This document shows positions 11,293 to 23,152 of a stretch of 64,000 bases of DNA, in pieces. Each line of letters begins with the position of its first letter. Position 1 is the first letter of the stretch. The stretch is from positions 1-64,000 of the forward strand of contig MU626325.1 of NCBI GenBank assembly GCA_025603075.1, read 5' to 3'. The translations under genes and the position numbers were made by a program. The DNA comes from Neoconidiobolus thromboides FSU 785. Taxonomy: Eukaryota; Entomophthoromycota; Entomophthoromycetes; Entomophthorales; Neoconidiobolaceae. The notes below the pieces were generated by a model. It was not told the origin of the DNA. It searched no databases and saw only the letters and a list, made by a program, of their open reading frames with translations.

Positions 11293-11841
11293 TTATTTTC
11301 CTAACTAAATTAACAATTAATCAAATCAAATTTTAAAAAATACCATAAATAATCTTACCAGCATACTAACAAAAGCTGAGTAATCTATAAATCCCGAATT
11401 ATCCCTATCAGCTTCGCTAATCATATCCTCAGCTTCTTGATCACTAAGTTTTTCGCCTAAGCTAGTCAACACATGTTTCAATTCTTGTGTAGGAATGAGA
11501 CCTTTACCCTCCTTATCGAATACTTTAAAAGCATCCATAATCTGTTCTTCTGTTGAGGTATTCTTTTTGTTTTCTTCCATAATAGCAACCAATTGTTCAA
11601 AGTTTATTAAACCATTCGATTGGTTTAATTGAGAAATTAAGTTTTGTACATCATTATCACTCGGCGTTTGTCCTAATGATCTCATCACAGTGCCTAAATC
11701 TTGAACTGAGATAAAACCATCTCTATCACGGTCATAGTATCCAAAAGCTTCACGAATATCTTCAATTTCTTGAGGAGTGAATGGTACAGACTAAAAGGAT
11801 TAATTAGCTAGATTTTAGGGGCTATTCTGTTTGCTTACCAT
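11293..11841 (-). CDS. Divergent calmodulin-like protein
   Basis: Model: exons 11839-11841 (ATG only), 11359-11790, 11293-11304, giving 148 aa ending MLLGK. The four-EF-hand frame of calmodulin is kept, as are landmarks such as [13 protein letters not shown] and [20 protein letters not shown], but calcium ligands are damaged. EF1 [12 protein letters not shown] ends in Asp instead of Glu. EF2 is shortened and lacks acidic ligands ([13 protein letters not shown]). EF3 [12 protein letters not shown] has Lys at position 5. EF4 [12 protein letters not shown] ends in Ala. Both introns sit at exactly the positions used in the calmodulin gene 0.65 kb upstream, so this is a tandem duplicate that has diverged. 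It probably binds fewer calcium ions or binds targets constitutively. It may be a fungal myosin/centrin-type light chain, but similarity is clearly calmodulin-like. Confidence 0.8.
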
Positions 11842-12492
11842 TTTGTTAATATGAAAAGTGGAAAATATTTTTTTTCAAGTCATCCCTAAATTAAAGTTTA
11901 GTTTACTTTTTGGTTTTGATTGGTTGAGAATTATGGAATTAGAATTGGAATGAGAAATTAGTTATTTTAATACGCAGTACAAATATTATATCAAATATTA
12001 TAATAGCATTATTACTATCTGTAAAAGTATTCCATTTATTCTAAAGCAGGTGAAAAGTCATGAAGGAACTATAATAAGCAATAGTGTCATGACATACTAC
12101 ATGGTTTAGTGTATTTTTATTGCTATCTTTTTCTTAGTTCAACGAAATTTAAATATATTTAAGTAACCACATTCAGCGCTATTAATAAGCTTGAAATTAA
12201 AATGGTTACTGTTTGGTTTATTTGTTTATTTATAAGCTAATAGTATTACAGCAGCTAAAGAATCCGTATTTAATATTAAATATAGAACGACTATAAATTG
12301 TTTAAAAATTAATTTACAGATAAGTATGTTATGATATATTTTAAATTACAAGGTAGTAATTATGGTTTCATTTTTTTACCAACTTTGAAATAATATTTAT
12401 AATTTTATTGAATTCTCTTTAAAATTACTCCAAAAAATGCTTTATAAAAAAAGTTGTTAAGGCTTCTTCGTTTAATTTAAGTCAGATTTCAT
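11842..12492. other. Spacer between the two calmodulin-type genes
   Basis: AT-rich. It must contain the promoter of the calmodulin-like gene and the 3' end of calmodulin. No repeat or RNA gene was seen. Confidence 0.4.
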
Positions 12493-13048
12493 TTATTTGG
12501 CCATCTAAATTAAATATTCATTAGTTAATTTACAACAATAATAACAATAAAATAACTCACAAGCATTCTTACGAACTCTTCATAATTAATTTGACCATCA
12601 CCATCAACATCAGCCTCACGAATCATTTCTTCAGCTTCTTTATCAGTAAGCTTCTCTCCCAAATTAGTCATAACATGTCTAAGTTCAGCAGCTGAGATGA
12701 AACCGTTACCGTCTTTATCGAATACTTTGAAGGCCTCTTTAATCTCCTCTTCAGAGTCTGCGTTCTTAAGGTTACGTGCCATAAGGGTAAGGAACTCAGC
12801 AAAGTCTACAGTACCGTTACCATCCGCATCTATCTCATCGACAAGGGCTTGTAACTCAGCTTCTGTTGGATTTTGACCTAAGGAACGCATAACAGTACCT
12901 AACTCTTTCACTGTAATACAACCATCACCGTCTTTATCAAATAAGTTAAAGGCTTCACGGAATTCAGATACTTGATCTTCAGTAAGTTGGTCAGTCTAAG
13001 TTAGATGTTAGTTTGCTATAGTTTTTTAAGTTTCCTTTAAGTTACCAT
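12493..13048 (-). CDS. CMD1: Calmodulin
   Basis: Model: exons 13046-13048 (just ATG), 12561-12995, 12493-12504, giving 149 aa, the standard calmodulin length, ending FVRMLMAK. All four EF-hand loops are canonical ([48 protein letters not shown]) and the central linker [12 protein letters not shown] is present. Calmodulin is the universal calcium sensor that activates kinases, calcineurin and myosins. The first intron (12996-13045, GTAACT...TTAG) follows the start codon directly, a position also known in animal calmodulin genes. The second (12505-12560) removes an in-frame read-through tail rich in Ile and Val. Boundaries are supported by exact agreement with the conserved protein at both ends. 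Confidence 0.97.
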
Positions 13049-13687
13049 AATTTTTAGTTTTTTATTTAGTTAAAAAATGAAGTTTGAGTTTATATAGCGT
13101 TTATCAAATAGTTAACAAATAACCGTCAATTTAAGTTCTAACTCTCAGAAACTGGCTTCAATTTCCATTATTTTGGTAACAGTCCAATATAAATTATATC
13201 ATTTTTTTCATTGATATTTTCAAATTTGACCAATCAATAGTCGTATTGTAATAGATATTTGAATCTCTTTTCACTTAAAATTAAACTATAAATTGCTTAA
13301 TGCGGCCAAATTCATATCCAAATATCACCGAAAAGTGAATTTAGCCTTCTGTTATAACAATAGAAGGAATTCAATTTATTCTATTATTCTAAGTATGAAC
13401 AGATATTAAAATTATATAATATTTTTATTTAAATAACTAGCATTTTGTGTGAGCTATTAATAGTATAGTTTATACTCAAATAAGAAATCATCCTATATTG
13501 AGTAAATAATTTAAAATTAGACTTAAATTATAGTAAAAGTAATAATAAAAAATAATAAAATACTATATTTAATCATATTTTTAAAAATAAAATAATCCAA
13601 AATTAGAGTTTAACACAATTGACTCTTTTAAAATTGTATTCCAATATTAAGTAATGAAAATTCTCAAATTTAACTTATAAATAAAAA
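13049..13687. other. Intergenic spacer upstream of calmodulin
   Basis: Contains the calmodulin 5' leader and promoter and the 3' end of the next minus-strand gene. No clear TATA motif or repeat. Confidence 0.4.
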
Positions 13688-15661
13688 TTAATCAAAATAA
13701 TAATCTGCAACGTCTGTATCAGGTCCACGATAAACTGCCATACCTACAGCAGCAAATAACAAGGTAATAAAGCGACACCATTTCCAAATGGAACCAAAAC
13801 AACGGCGTACAATATGTACTATTCCTACTGGATTATTAGGTTGTCTTCGAGGTGCTAAAGGAGTGGTTTCATCTGTAAACCAACCTCTTTCTGCATGAAG
13901 TTCAATGGGGTTTTCTTCAACCATTTCTTGGGCTCTATCTTCATCTTCATCAGCTTCACTATCGACAGCAGGTCCAATAGATCTTAAAGCAAACTCACTG
14001 AGGTCAATGGATCTCAAATCATTAGTAATATCAATCAATCGAGCTGGATCATAGTCTCCAGTTTCAGATTGTACAGGTTCTGGGCTTTGTTTTAGAATCC
14101 CTTTTTGGACATTGTTTTCATGTACCCAATTGATAATGTTCTGCTGTTTATCACGATTTGAATTGGCATTAAAATTACGATCAAATTCCACTTCAAGCCC
14201 ATTTAAAAGCGAATATTTTTTAGCTGGTACTACTGAAGTATTGATCGATGATGTAGATACTGCTCTTTTATGTATAGTAGATCCTTTATTAAATCTAGGA
14301 TCATCATGGACCGTAAAAATTGGTCGGCTCTTTTTTACTCTTTGGGTACCAGAATAATTGGTACTAACTGAACTCACAGTTGATCTTGAAGAAGAAAATA
14401 GTTGACCGATTAAACCACCACGTTGGTTTTCAAGTCTTGCCGTTAATTCAGCTATCTGCTTCGATTGATTTTCAATAATGGTCATATGGGCATCTGTATT
14501 ATGAATCATCTTTTGAATACCTGCTACATAGCTTTGTAGTTTGAATAAGCTATCTTGTAACTCTAAAATCCGATTATCTGCTTCCTTTTTGGCAGAATGG
14601 ATATTCCGATTTACTTTTTCCAGTTCTTTGACTTCTTTCATTAGGCTTATTGTGAGCTCTTTTTCTTCTTCCTCAGAAAGTGGCTCTTCAATCAATATAC
14701 TATTATCTTCATAATTGCTATATCCATACTGCTTTGATGGAGAGGGTACATCAGCCATAGTAAAAGGTCTTGGGTTTTGACTAGATTGAGTGTTGCTTCT
14801 AACTACAGGGTTAGGTTTAGGAATGGATAATGAATTTCTTCGGATACGTTGGGAGAGCTGTTCGTTATTTTCTTCTAGCTCTCTTATTTTAGCTAAAGAT
14901 TGATCAAATTCTTTTCTTAAAAATGTAATCTCTTCTTCTAAAATTTCTACCTTTTTTCGTTCGTTGACTTCATACGCTTGTTTATCACTTGATAACTGAT
15001 CAAGCTTGCTCTGTAGATTTGAGTTAATCTTTTCAAGCTCAAATAAACTATCCATCTCGGTTTTATATTCCGTGTTACGTCTGGAGAAACGTTGCCTTGT
15101 AGGGGTAATTGGGTCGCCACTATCATCAATCATTTGAGAAAGTCTAGTTGGAGATTTATTTATTGAAGAAGTATAGGACTTTGTAGATAAACTATCTTCA
15201 AGTTCATTTAATAAATTTTTGAGATTTAAATTTTCATTTAATAAACTTTCTTTAATTTTAAACGCTTGATCAAGCTCTATAATAACGTTATTATAACTCA
15301 ATGATTATAACTATTGTTAATTTTTTAAAATACCTTTTTCTTTTTCCGCTATTACCGAATACGCTTTTTCTAACAAACCTCTAAGGTCCACAGATGATGA
15401 GGTACTGATAGAACTTAAAGTATCACTTTGAATCCCGACTTCTGACTTTGACTCTTGACTTATCATTGAAGCGCTGTCGTTTTTATCTTTAGATTTGCCT
15501 ACCATACTTGGTGTCGGAGTTATATCCTTGTTCTCCTTCTTTTTCCCTTTGGATTTAATTAGGGATGTTGGGTAGTTTCTATTACCTTTTTTATGCTCTG
15601 GTTGAGTGCTATTTATCTTAATTTCTTCGTCTTCTTCCATTTGTTTTTGATATAAGGACAA
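13688..15661 (-). CDS. Tail-anchored coiled-coil protein, family unknown
   Basis: Model: exon 1 15334-15661 and exon 2 13688-15276, intron 57 nt, giving 638 aa. The N-terminal 80 residues are Lys/Ser-rich and likely disordered. Residues of about 85-160 and 215-380 form long heptad-rich coiled coils (for example NLNLKNLLNELEDS and ELEKVNRNIHSAKKEADNRI). A Ser/Thr-rich middle and an acidic stretch (VDSEADEDEDRAQ) follow. The C-terminus carries Arg/Trp-rich residues and one transmembrane helix (RFITLLFAAVGMAVY), leaving a short tail, RGPDTDVADYYFD. No signal peptide is visible, so insertion as a tail-anchored protein into ER, outer nuclear or mitochondrial membrane is inferred. Nuclear-envelope or spindle-pole tethering would fit the shape, but no defining domain was recognised. 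Confidence 0.7.
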
Positions 15662-16071
15662 TTAAAAACGGAGGATTTTTTTTGGATTTTTCTGGATTGA
15701 ATTGTAATTAATTGTTTACGTTAACTTTTGAGCTAATCAAAGGTAACATAAATTGAGGATCCTGTAAATAAAATTTATAATAGAAATATAACTTTATTTT
15801 AAACAAATTGTACATCTAACAAGTTATTCTGAATGTTAATATATTAATACATTAAAGTAAAATTTATAACACAGATATAAAAATGTCTTTTATTTAATAA
15901 CATTCAAAATCATGGTTTTATTTATAATATTACCAACTTCAACTATCCATGTTCCAATTTTAATTTGAATTGCAATGACTAAAGTATCATTTATGCAAAA
16001 AGCCAGAAGTGCAAATTTAACAAACAAACCAAACCTTTACTACAATCATTTTCTAAAAAATCAATTACAAA
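15662..16071. other. Divergent promoter region
   Basis: 410 bp between the tail-anchored coiled-coil gene (minus) and the Rrp46 gene (plus). AT-rich; no clear TATA motif. Confidence 0.4.
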
Positions 16072-16873
16072 ATGGATAGAAGTGACAATCGACAACCAAA
16101 AGAAACAAGAAGCATTGAATTATTACAAGGTATATTAGACAATGCAGATGGATCATCAAAGATAACTGGTAACGAACATAGTATAATATGTGGTATTTAT
16201 GGACCAGTAGAGGTAAAGAATAAAGACGAGATATTGGACGAAGCATATATAGAAGTCAATTATAAACCTTCTATTGGAATACCTAATCCAAGTTGTAAAT
16301 ATATAGAAAAGGGGATCAAGAGTACATTTGAAAGTATCATTATTGCTACCCTTCATCCAAGAACAATGATTCAAATTAATTTACAACCTCAAACAGTAGA
16401 TGGAGATGTAAATTTTAAAGAGTAATTTTAAAAATTATCGCTAAGTGTTACTAGGTAATTGCCTATTGTATCAATGCCACTACATTGGCTTTGATTGATG
16501 CTGGTGTTCCAATGTCTTCTTTGATTGCTAGTAGTTCAGCAGCTGTTTTTCCAGATGGGACTATTCTATTAGATCCTACATCAGAAGAATTAAAAGTAAG
16601 TAGTATTTATATAACAAGTTTAAGGTCTAAGTAAAATTTAGAATGCAGAGTCTTGCCATACGTTTGCATTTTCTTCTATTTCAGAAGACTCTTTAGTTTA
16701 TTCAGACTCAATTGGGAAGTACTCATTTGAGGAGGTAAATTAACTATTATTTATCTATAGAATATTCAATAATTAAATTTTAGTATGAGGATTGCTATCA
16801 ACTTTGTTATGAATCAAGTCAAAAAATCATAGATATTATAAAGGATACATTAGAAAAAAAGATGGTAGGATAA
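16072..16873 (+). CDS. RRP46: Exosome complex subunit Rrp46 (EXOSC5-like)
   Basis: Model: exons 16072-16407, 16455-16595, 16642-16734, 16784-16873, giving 219 aa. RNase PH-fold subunit of the hexameric ring of the RNA exosome, which processes rRNA, snoRNA and mRNA 3'-5' in nucleus and cytoplasm. Supporting segments: the N-terminal strand with ICGIYGPVEVK, the 'LHPRTMIQINLQ' step, VIAYCINATTLALIDAGVPM, SSAAVFPDGTILLDPTSEE, and the C-terminal helix SQKIIDIIKDTLEKKM. The GVPM helix and the 'FPDG...LLDPT' loop are typical of Rrp46 rather than of Rrp41/Mtr3. The length is as expected for this subunit. Each intron has a GTAAN donor and keeps frame. Confidence 0.9.
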
Positions 16874-17046
16874 ATTAAAGTATGAACTTTTATTAAATAA
16901 TATATATGGATCAAATTAACTTTATTAAAATAACAATGAAAATAAAAGGCATTTTTGAATAAGTACAGCTTAAATAAAAGTTAATTGTTGATACATTATC
17001 TTTACAAATATTTTTGGTTTATAATGTGTTCCATTTACTAATAACA

Positions 17047-17150
17047 TAAGGGGATGTATTTTTGTGTTTAAGAATTTTATTAACAATTTTTCCACTCAAA
17101 TAGGGCTTAAAAAATGGGGAAAACAATAAAGTCAAAAAAACACCACTATA
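17047..17150 (+). mobile_element. MITE copy 1
   Basis: Begins TA + AGGGGATGTATTTTTGTG and ends CACCACTATA; carries the family core TTTTTCCACTCAAATAGGGC. Orientation A (arbitrary), flanked by TA. Confidence 0.75.
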
Positions 17151-17346
17151 ACATAGTTCAATAGATTACCATGAATATTTAATAACACTTATTAGTTTAA
17201 TATTTACTTATTACAAATTCTTACCCCAAAACCACGATTGTTAAATAATAAAAAATCTTACTATACTACCCCTTTGTTTTATATACCTAATTTCTTTTTA
17301 CTATTCCATCTTAAATTAAATAATAGCTTTTTATTGTAAAAGTTAT

Positions 17347-18090
17347 TTAACGGGATTTAGCAGCAACTTTAGGAGCGGAACCTTTGGCTTGTTGTTTGCT
17401 AATTTTTTGGGCTTGATGAGCTGGGTTCTATAAAAATTTAATAAACTTATAAAAAACATTATTCATTTTAAATCTTACATTAGCTCTATCGGCCTTCTTT
17501 TTAGCAGCAGCAGCAGCGCTCTTTGCTTTAGCATCTTTAATGGCTTGTTCACGAGCAGCAGCACGTACTTCTGGCTTTTGGGAACGGAGAGCGTTTAATT
17601 TTTCGAGGGAAGCACCAACAATACCACGTTGTACTTTAACAGATTTACGGGTTCTCTTTTTAGATACTTCTTCAGTGATACCCTTCTTGTGCATACGACG
17701 GAACACTAAGGTCCAGTGGATCTTACGTGGGTTCTTACGTTGTAAGAATAAAGATAAACTCTTGCTGTCTACGAAACGGAAAGACTTTATAATGTTTAGA
17801 ATTTTATAGATTTTGAAATGTAATATTAACTTACGCGATTGTCCATACGGACGTAAAGTTTGCCATGACCTGGGTAAATTTTCTTACCGGAAAAAGCACA
17901 AAGTTCAACCCTATTATAGTTCATGTTTAAAATCCATTCATAATCTCCATTTAATTTCACTATTTCTTCTTGTCTTTAATTTCTACATTCTAGTTTTTAC
18001 ACAATCTCCCACATATTTATTTTTTCTAATTTCGTCTTTGTTTTGTATGTCGATTCTATATTTTGATGCAAAGATGGATGCTTACTTCAT
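17347..18090 (-). CDS. RPL24: 60S ribosomal protein L24 (eL24)
   Basis: Model: exons 18086-18090, 17835-17910, 17479-17784, 17347-17427, giving 155 aa. The first coding exon is only ATGAA. A GTAAGC donor leads through a 175-nt intron to G-GTT-GAA, restoring the family start [10 protein letters not shown]. The zinc-ribbon/rRNA-binding region [12 protein letters not shown], then [20 protein letters not shown] and [14 protein letters not shown] are diagnostic. The Lys/Ala-rich C-terminal extension ([16 protein letters not shown]) is typical of eukaryotic eL24. It is a large-subunit protein near the inter-subunit bridge. Without the 5-nt exon the ORF would start MNYNRVEL at 17922-17924, which fits the family less well. 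No box C/D or H/ACA snoRNA was obvious in the long intron. Confidence 0.93.
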
Positions 18091-20181
18091 TTTATCTGGT
18101 TACTATCTTAAAAGGGCTAAACGAAAAGGAGAGCTATCTCTTTCAACCAAAACGACACTATGTGCCTGTAAAATTCACCATTTCAAAATTGTGATTAGTG
18201 CTTTCAATTTCGAACATTACTACTTACTCACTCTTCATTTGCTGATTTATAATTTGAACCAATCAATACAGCGTGTTTTTCATCGAAAAGTAGGTTTTTG
18301 GTATTTTTTTAATGTGAGAAGAATGACTATTATAATTATTTGGATTATTTTAGCATATATTGAAGATATCAACTAATTTAAATATGAGTTTTTATAATAA
18401 TAGCTTTAAATTAAGTTATTTTATTTTATTTTATTTTATTGTTTATAAAGAAGATTAAACATTTATACTATTATGATGATCCTAATAAAATTGCTTAATT
18501 AAATTTCAAATTCTTGATTTTTTAAAACTTTGACGATTTTACACTTTTTGTATTCACTTACATTTAACATCTTTTATTATTTAAGATGTAAGAACTATTA
18601 ATTTATGTATATTATTAATTCCAAAAACGATAAGGAAGCTTTTGAAATTATTAAGATAGATTAACATAGACATACAGCTTAGTGCTTTTGGTATTTTAGC
18701 TTTTATATTTTAAGAATTTTGATAAAGTTGGTATTTCAGAGTAATTGTTTGACTGATTTTTGTAAATTTAAACTGAGATTTTAAATACAGTGCACTTTTA
18801 ATCAGTTACTTGAATCCTCCCTTATTGTAAAATCATCATAAAAATAACTAGTAAAATCTAAAATAACGTTTAAATTATTAAAAATAATTTTGTAAAATAA
18901 ACTTCACTTAATCCTGTTTTGACGGATAAATAATATGTTATCAATCCTTCATATATTATTTGTGTATTATTTATAAAGCAGTATTTACTTTTTATTAACT
19001 ATTTATCTGTATAGTTTAAATATTATTTTTGGAAACTTTTATTCATGACACTTTTTTAAAAAATTGACCGAACAAAATAAAAAATTAAATTACCCCAAAA
19101 AACAGCTCAATTAAAAAACTTGATTTCAAAATTTATTGCCCATATTGATTATTTAATAAATTTTGAAACGTAATACACAAGCAGCATTAACAATGTTAAA
19201 CATAATCCTTTATTTTAATAATAATTCTACTTGATTAATAAATTGTTTTAATAATTATGAAAAGGAGAGAAAGCTTATGATATTTGAGTTTATTTATAAA
19301 ACATGTTATAACCAAGTGAGTTAAGTTTATGTAAGAAAAAATTAATCCGGATTTCAAGTGTTAATCTAAAAGATTTAACTCAATAATATAAAAAAAGAAC
19401 ACTTATATGTCTGAACAAAATCTAAGCATGTGCTGAAAAAGAAGATTCGGTTCTGCTTGATGACGCAATTTAATGGCACACAGTACCTTTGATCTAATTA
19501 CAGCTAATTTCAAGTTGTTACCCCTTTATTGAAACATAATGATTTGTGGTTTTATTCTATAAAGCTCATTTCAACGTTAGTTTATATAAAATTATTTAAA
19601 TATTACTTCAAAATAAACTGTTTTAACTAATATCAACTTTGTGTCAAAGTCCATGCAATAATTCAACGCAATTAATTAAAAATAAGCAATTAATAGTTTA
19701 ATGTATTATTTAATTTTATTAAATTTTAACTTAAACGTATCCTAGAAATATCTTTTATTTACAATTAAAATAATACTTGTTTGTATTTCTCCAATTGCTA
19801 TATGGGCTACCTGGTAATATGATAAGTAAGGAATAAGTTAAATTTAGAATTCTTTGTTTTTTTTGTGGTTTGGTTTGGATGTTAACTTATTATTTTTAAT
19901 AATTAAATTAATCGGTTTGATTAACTTACAGAAATGACGGGATATATAACAAAATTGGAAATAATACGCTCACTTTAAACAAATATCTCCAATTTCGTCT
20001 CATTTTGACATCACTTTATCAACACCACTAAGGTGATAAGCCACTGATTTAATTTGTTGATGGTACTGTGCTAAAATCAATGCAATTTTTGCTATTTAAA
20101 CTACTATTTAATCTGTTGTTTGTTTATACTTGAAACTTTTAAATAATTTAAATTAATTTCCTATTACCATATCAAGTTAAC
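18091..20181. other. 2-kb non-coding region
   Basis: Divergent promoters of RPL24 and the DysF gene, plus AT-rich spacer with long A and T runs. A TTTTA pentamer run occurs at 18418-18440. No coding or RNA gene recognised. Confidence 0.4.
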
Positions 20182-21404
20182 ATGGCTAATAGACGTTCTT
20201 TTAATCTACCCAACATTAAGATACCAAATAAGCATTTGTTCGAATTTAATAAAAGACCTTCTATGCAACTACCAAGGTTGCCTTTATCACCAGTAAGTTT
20301 TTCTACTTTTTTATAATCATGATTTATGAAATGGTTTCCGTTCTAAATCATTGCCCTTTGACGGCTCCCTTCGTTGATATCGCTTTTAAAAAATCAAGTA
20401 CTTACCCTTCATTTTATTTTTATAAGAAAGCACATTCCAAACATAATAACAATGGATCTTGCAATGTAGTAGAGGAATATGATATATTATACGAAAATCA
20501 AAGAGGGTAATTTATCATTTGAGACTAATAGTATGTTTATTAATCCATCGACTTTTAGATTTTATATCCTTGGAATACCTAAATATTCAGCAAACTTATT
20601 AAATCCTATGGATCCCCCAGGTTGGTGTGATCGAAATTGTAAAGGAATTCCAGTTGATATATATACTTACCCTTTACCTGATCCAACTTGGGAATGGGTT
20701 GATGATAAATGGATGATAGATATGAGTGGAGATGTCGATCCTCATGGGTGGCAATATGCTTTTCATTTTAAAAACCATACATGGAGAGGAGAAACAAAAG
20801 CTTTTCATAATTTTGTAAGACGTAGACGTTGGATTAGACTTAGACGCAAGAAGCAAGAGCATATAGTAATACAACAAACTATAATTATCGAAATTGAGTA
20901 CTAATTTGTTTTTAGTATATTATGGGCTCCCCAGTTTGTTCACCAATTTCATCTCCTTGTTTACAACCTACTACCCCTTCAACTCTTAGAAGTGATCAGG
21001 TACTCGCTTTTATTAAAACAAATAAGCTGTTACTAATAAATTATAGTCATCTGAGACGTCTAGTTTAGGACCAATTAATGGATTTGATGATGGTTCTAAA
21101 TTAATACAGGAGTTAGCGAATAGTAGATTAGATAGAGAACGTATTCTACTCATTCAAGAGAATTTATCAAAGAGGACAGGGCCTTTGGATAAAGAAGAAG
21201 TAATTAAACTTAGGCTTATAATAAGAAGGTACTAACAAATTTTTATAGATTGAAGAGATACTAAAATATTTGGACTATGATTCAAGTCGTAGAAAAGTAT
21301 TAAAAATTATAGAAGGATTAAAAGATGTACCTAAAGATAGTTTGAGTAAAATTCGTCGACAATCTATGCCCTTCTTTTCAGACCTTAAAATGTTATCAGA
21401 TTAG
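20182..21404 (+). CDS. DysF (dysferlin-domain) protein, Spo73/Mug65/Pex23-like
   Basis: Model: exons 20182-20292, 20427-20506, 20559-20865, 20916-20999, 21047-21199, 21249-21404, giving 296 aa. The N-terminal dysferlin motif EEYDILYENQRG joins FYILGIPKYSANLL and PMDPPGWCD. The C-terminal motif has WEWVDDKWMIDMSGDVD, GWQYAFHF, W-R-G, and VRRRRWIRLRRKK. This Trp/Arg stacking pattern defines DysF domains of fungal peroxins and of Spo73/Mug65, which act in peroxisome or forespore-membrane biology. No transmembrane helix was found, so it resembles Spo73-type rather than Pex23/Pex30 proteins. The C-terminal third is Ser/Thr-rich then helical (RTGPLDKEE, EEILKYLDYDSSRRKVLKII). Intron 1 is 134 nt, longer than usual, and its acceptor is the weakest call. 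Confidence 0.8.
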
Positions 21405-21644
21405 TTTTAAGTGATAGTTTTACCCTATTAGATCAACCTAAGCATATTTAATTTAAAAATCAATCAATTGTTTATTCGTTTGTTGTTTGTGCCAATACAA
21501 TATATATATATTTATCGTCTCCTTTTTCCTATTCTAGTTTTCTGTTAATAAATACTGCCTTTTGAAAAAAATTTGGCTTTCATATATTTTAGCAGTAAAA
21601 TTGATTCAAACTTAATTTTTTAGCCGGAATTAACCGGAAAGTTG

Positions 21645-21703
21645 CTATTTTTGAGTCCGAGAATTTACCTAAGACTTTTAGCCGTGGCTAAGCTCAAAAA
21701 TAG
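21645..21703. repeat. Inverted repeat / hairpin downstream of the DysF gene
   Basis: CTATTTTTGAG (21645-21655) pairs perfectly with CTCAAAAATAG (21693-21703). Inside the loop AGCCGTGGCT forms a second small hairpin, and AGCCGG/CCGG words precede it. It may be a transcript 3' structure or a relic element. It sits 240 bp past the stop codon. Confidence 0.4.
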
Positions 21704-22500
21704 AAACTATAAAAGCTAAGATTTTTTTTTAGGTTTGGCTTAATTTTAAAAAGTAAAATATAGATGGGCTTAAGAGATTAAAAATAGGGTTTAAATTAGT
21801 ATTAAAATAAGCAAATCTAGTGACAACTTTGATAAAAAGTAGATAAAGTATAGAAAATTTAGATTTGTCATTATAAAATATTGACAGAAACTAATAGATG
21901 AATGAATAAATTGAAAATATTAGATTTCATCTGTAAAGAATCCAAATCATAAAAGCAATCATTTAAACTCACCCTTGATGTTTACCTTAGAACCCGTGTT
22001 CAAAAAGTTTTCTTTTAGCTAAAAATAAAAAACTCAGTAAATTCTATAAAGTCATATTTTAATTTATTGCAAATTTTAATTTATCAGACTATTCTTATTC
22101 TCATGTCAAGAACCAATTTAATTTTTTTTAAACTTTATTAAAAATATATTAAAGCAATTGATATCAAAAATCAAGTTACACATAAATTTCTATGTAGCTT
22201 ATTTATGCATAAAAGCTGAACAAATAGTCTTTATAAAGTAATGTTTGTATGCTGGTTATACTTGAATTATTAGTATAAGAAAATTGATGTGTTGTTTTGA
22301 TATGAGAATTGTATTAAATATTAAATATAAAATGTCTTTATACTTATTGTGAGCTTCTATAGTAAATAAATAGAAAAAATACGAGGATATATGAAGATTA
22401 AGTAGTTTTTTTTCTGGAGTCAAATAGCACTTATTGTAATTGAATATTAAATTGACTATAATAAAGCTTAAGTTACTATCAGTTGAAGTCTATATCAATA

Positions 22501-22593
22501 TATGGGAGTGTTTTTTTGACTTTATTATTTTTTCCATCTTTTAAGCACTATTTGAGTGGAAAAATAATAAAGTCAAGAAAATACTCCCACTTA
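22501..22593 (-). mobile_element. MITE copy 2, internally deleted
   Basis: TA + TGGGAGTGTTTTTTTGAC ... AAAATACTCCCACTTA, orientation B. About 10 bp shorter than the family. The arms pair almost from end to end, including the internal TTATTATTTTTTCCA/TGGAAAAATAATAA stem. Confidence 0.75.
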
Positions 22594-23152
22594 TTTACAA
22601 TTATTAGTAAAGTTATCAAATATAATTTAATACATTTAACTTATGGCAAAATTGAAGGTTATAAAAGCTACTAGCATAGTTTTATTAAGGAAAGTAAATA
22701 ATTCATGAGATATATAAATACGACTTTTAATATTATACAATATTTAAGCTTTTATACAAATCCAATGTTTATGTATTACAATCATATATATGACTACAAA
22801 AACAATGAGCTGAGTATTAGATTATTGAAATTCAAGAAAATGGTTATCAATTTCTTTGATAGCAAAAGTCTAAATTATTTAAAATTTATAAAATATTAAT
22901 AGTTATTAAGAACATTATTATGTATTTAAACCTGGTTAAAATAAAAGCGTTTAATATATATAAAGGTTGTTTGAATTTAAATAGATAAAACATAATTAAA
23001 ACAAAGTAATAGCCTAAAAGTATTATATTTAACTAAATAAATTCACTAATTTTTTTCTAAACCTAATTTTGACATGGATTTTATTTTAAAACGTTAACAT
23101 TTAAAAATAAAATAAATATAAAATAATTTGAATATTTAAAAATATATTTCAG

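Noticed and set aside
13688-15661. KASH-domain protein
   Set aside because: It has a single C-terminal membrane helix, but the tail ends VADYYFD and lacks the terminal proline motif typical of KASH peptides.
17813-18376. Plus-strand ORF of 187 aa opposite RPL24
   Set aside because: It overlaps RPL24 exons 1-2 and intron 1 in antisense. Its composition is that of translated AT-rich sequence; RPL24 explains the region.
18418-18440. TTTTA pentamer run as a regulatory element
   Set aside because: A simple repeat in AT-rich DNA (a similar run occurs at 55571-55600). No context supports function.
20884-20915. An 18-nt intron (GTACTA...TTTAG) in the DysF gene
   Set aside because: Frame is not restored by it. 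A 50-nt intron starting GTAATA at 20866 with TACTAAT as branch point gives the right frame. The same holds for the apparent 20-nt intron near 21229.
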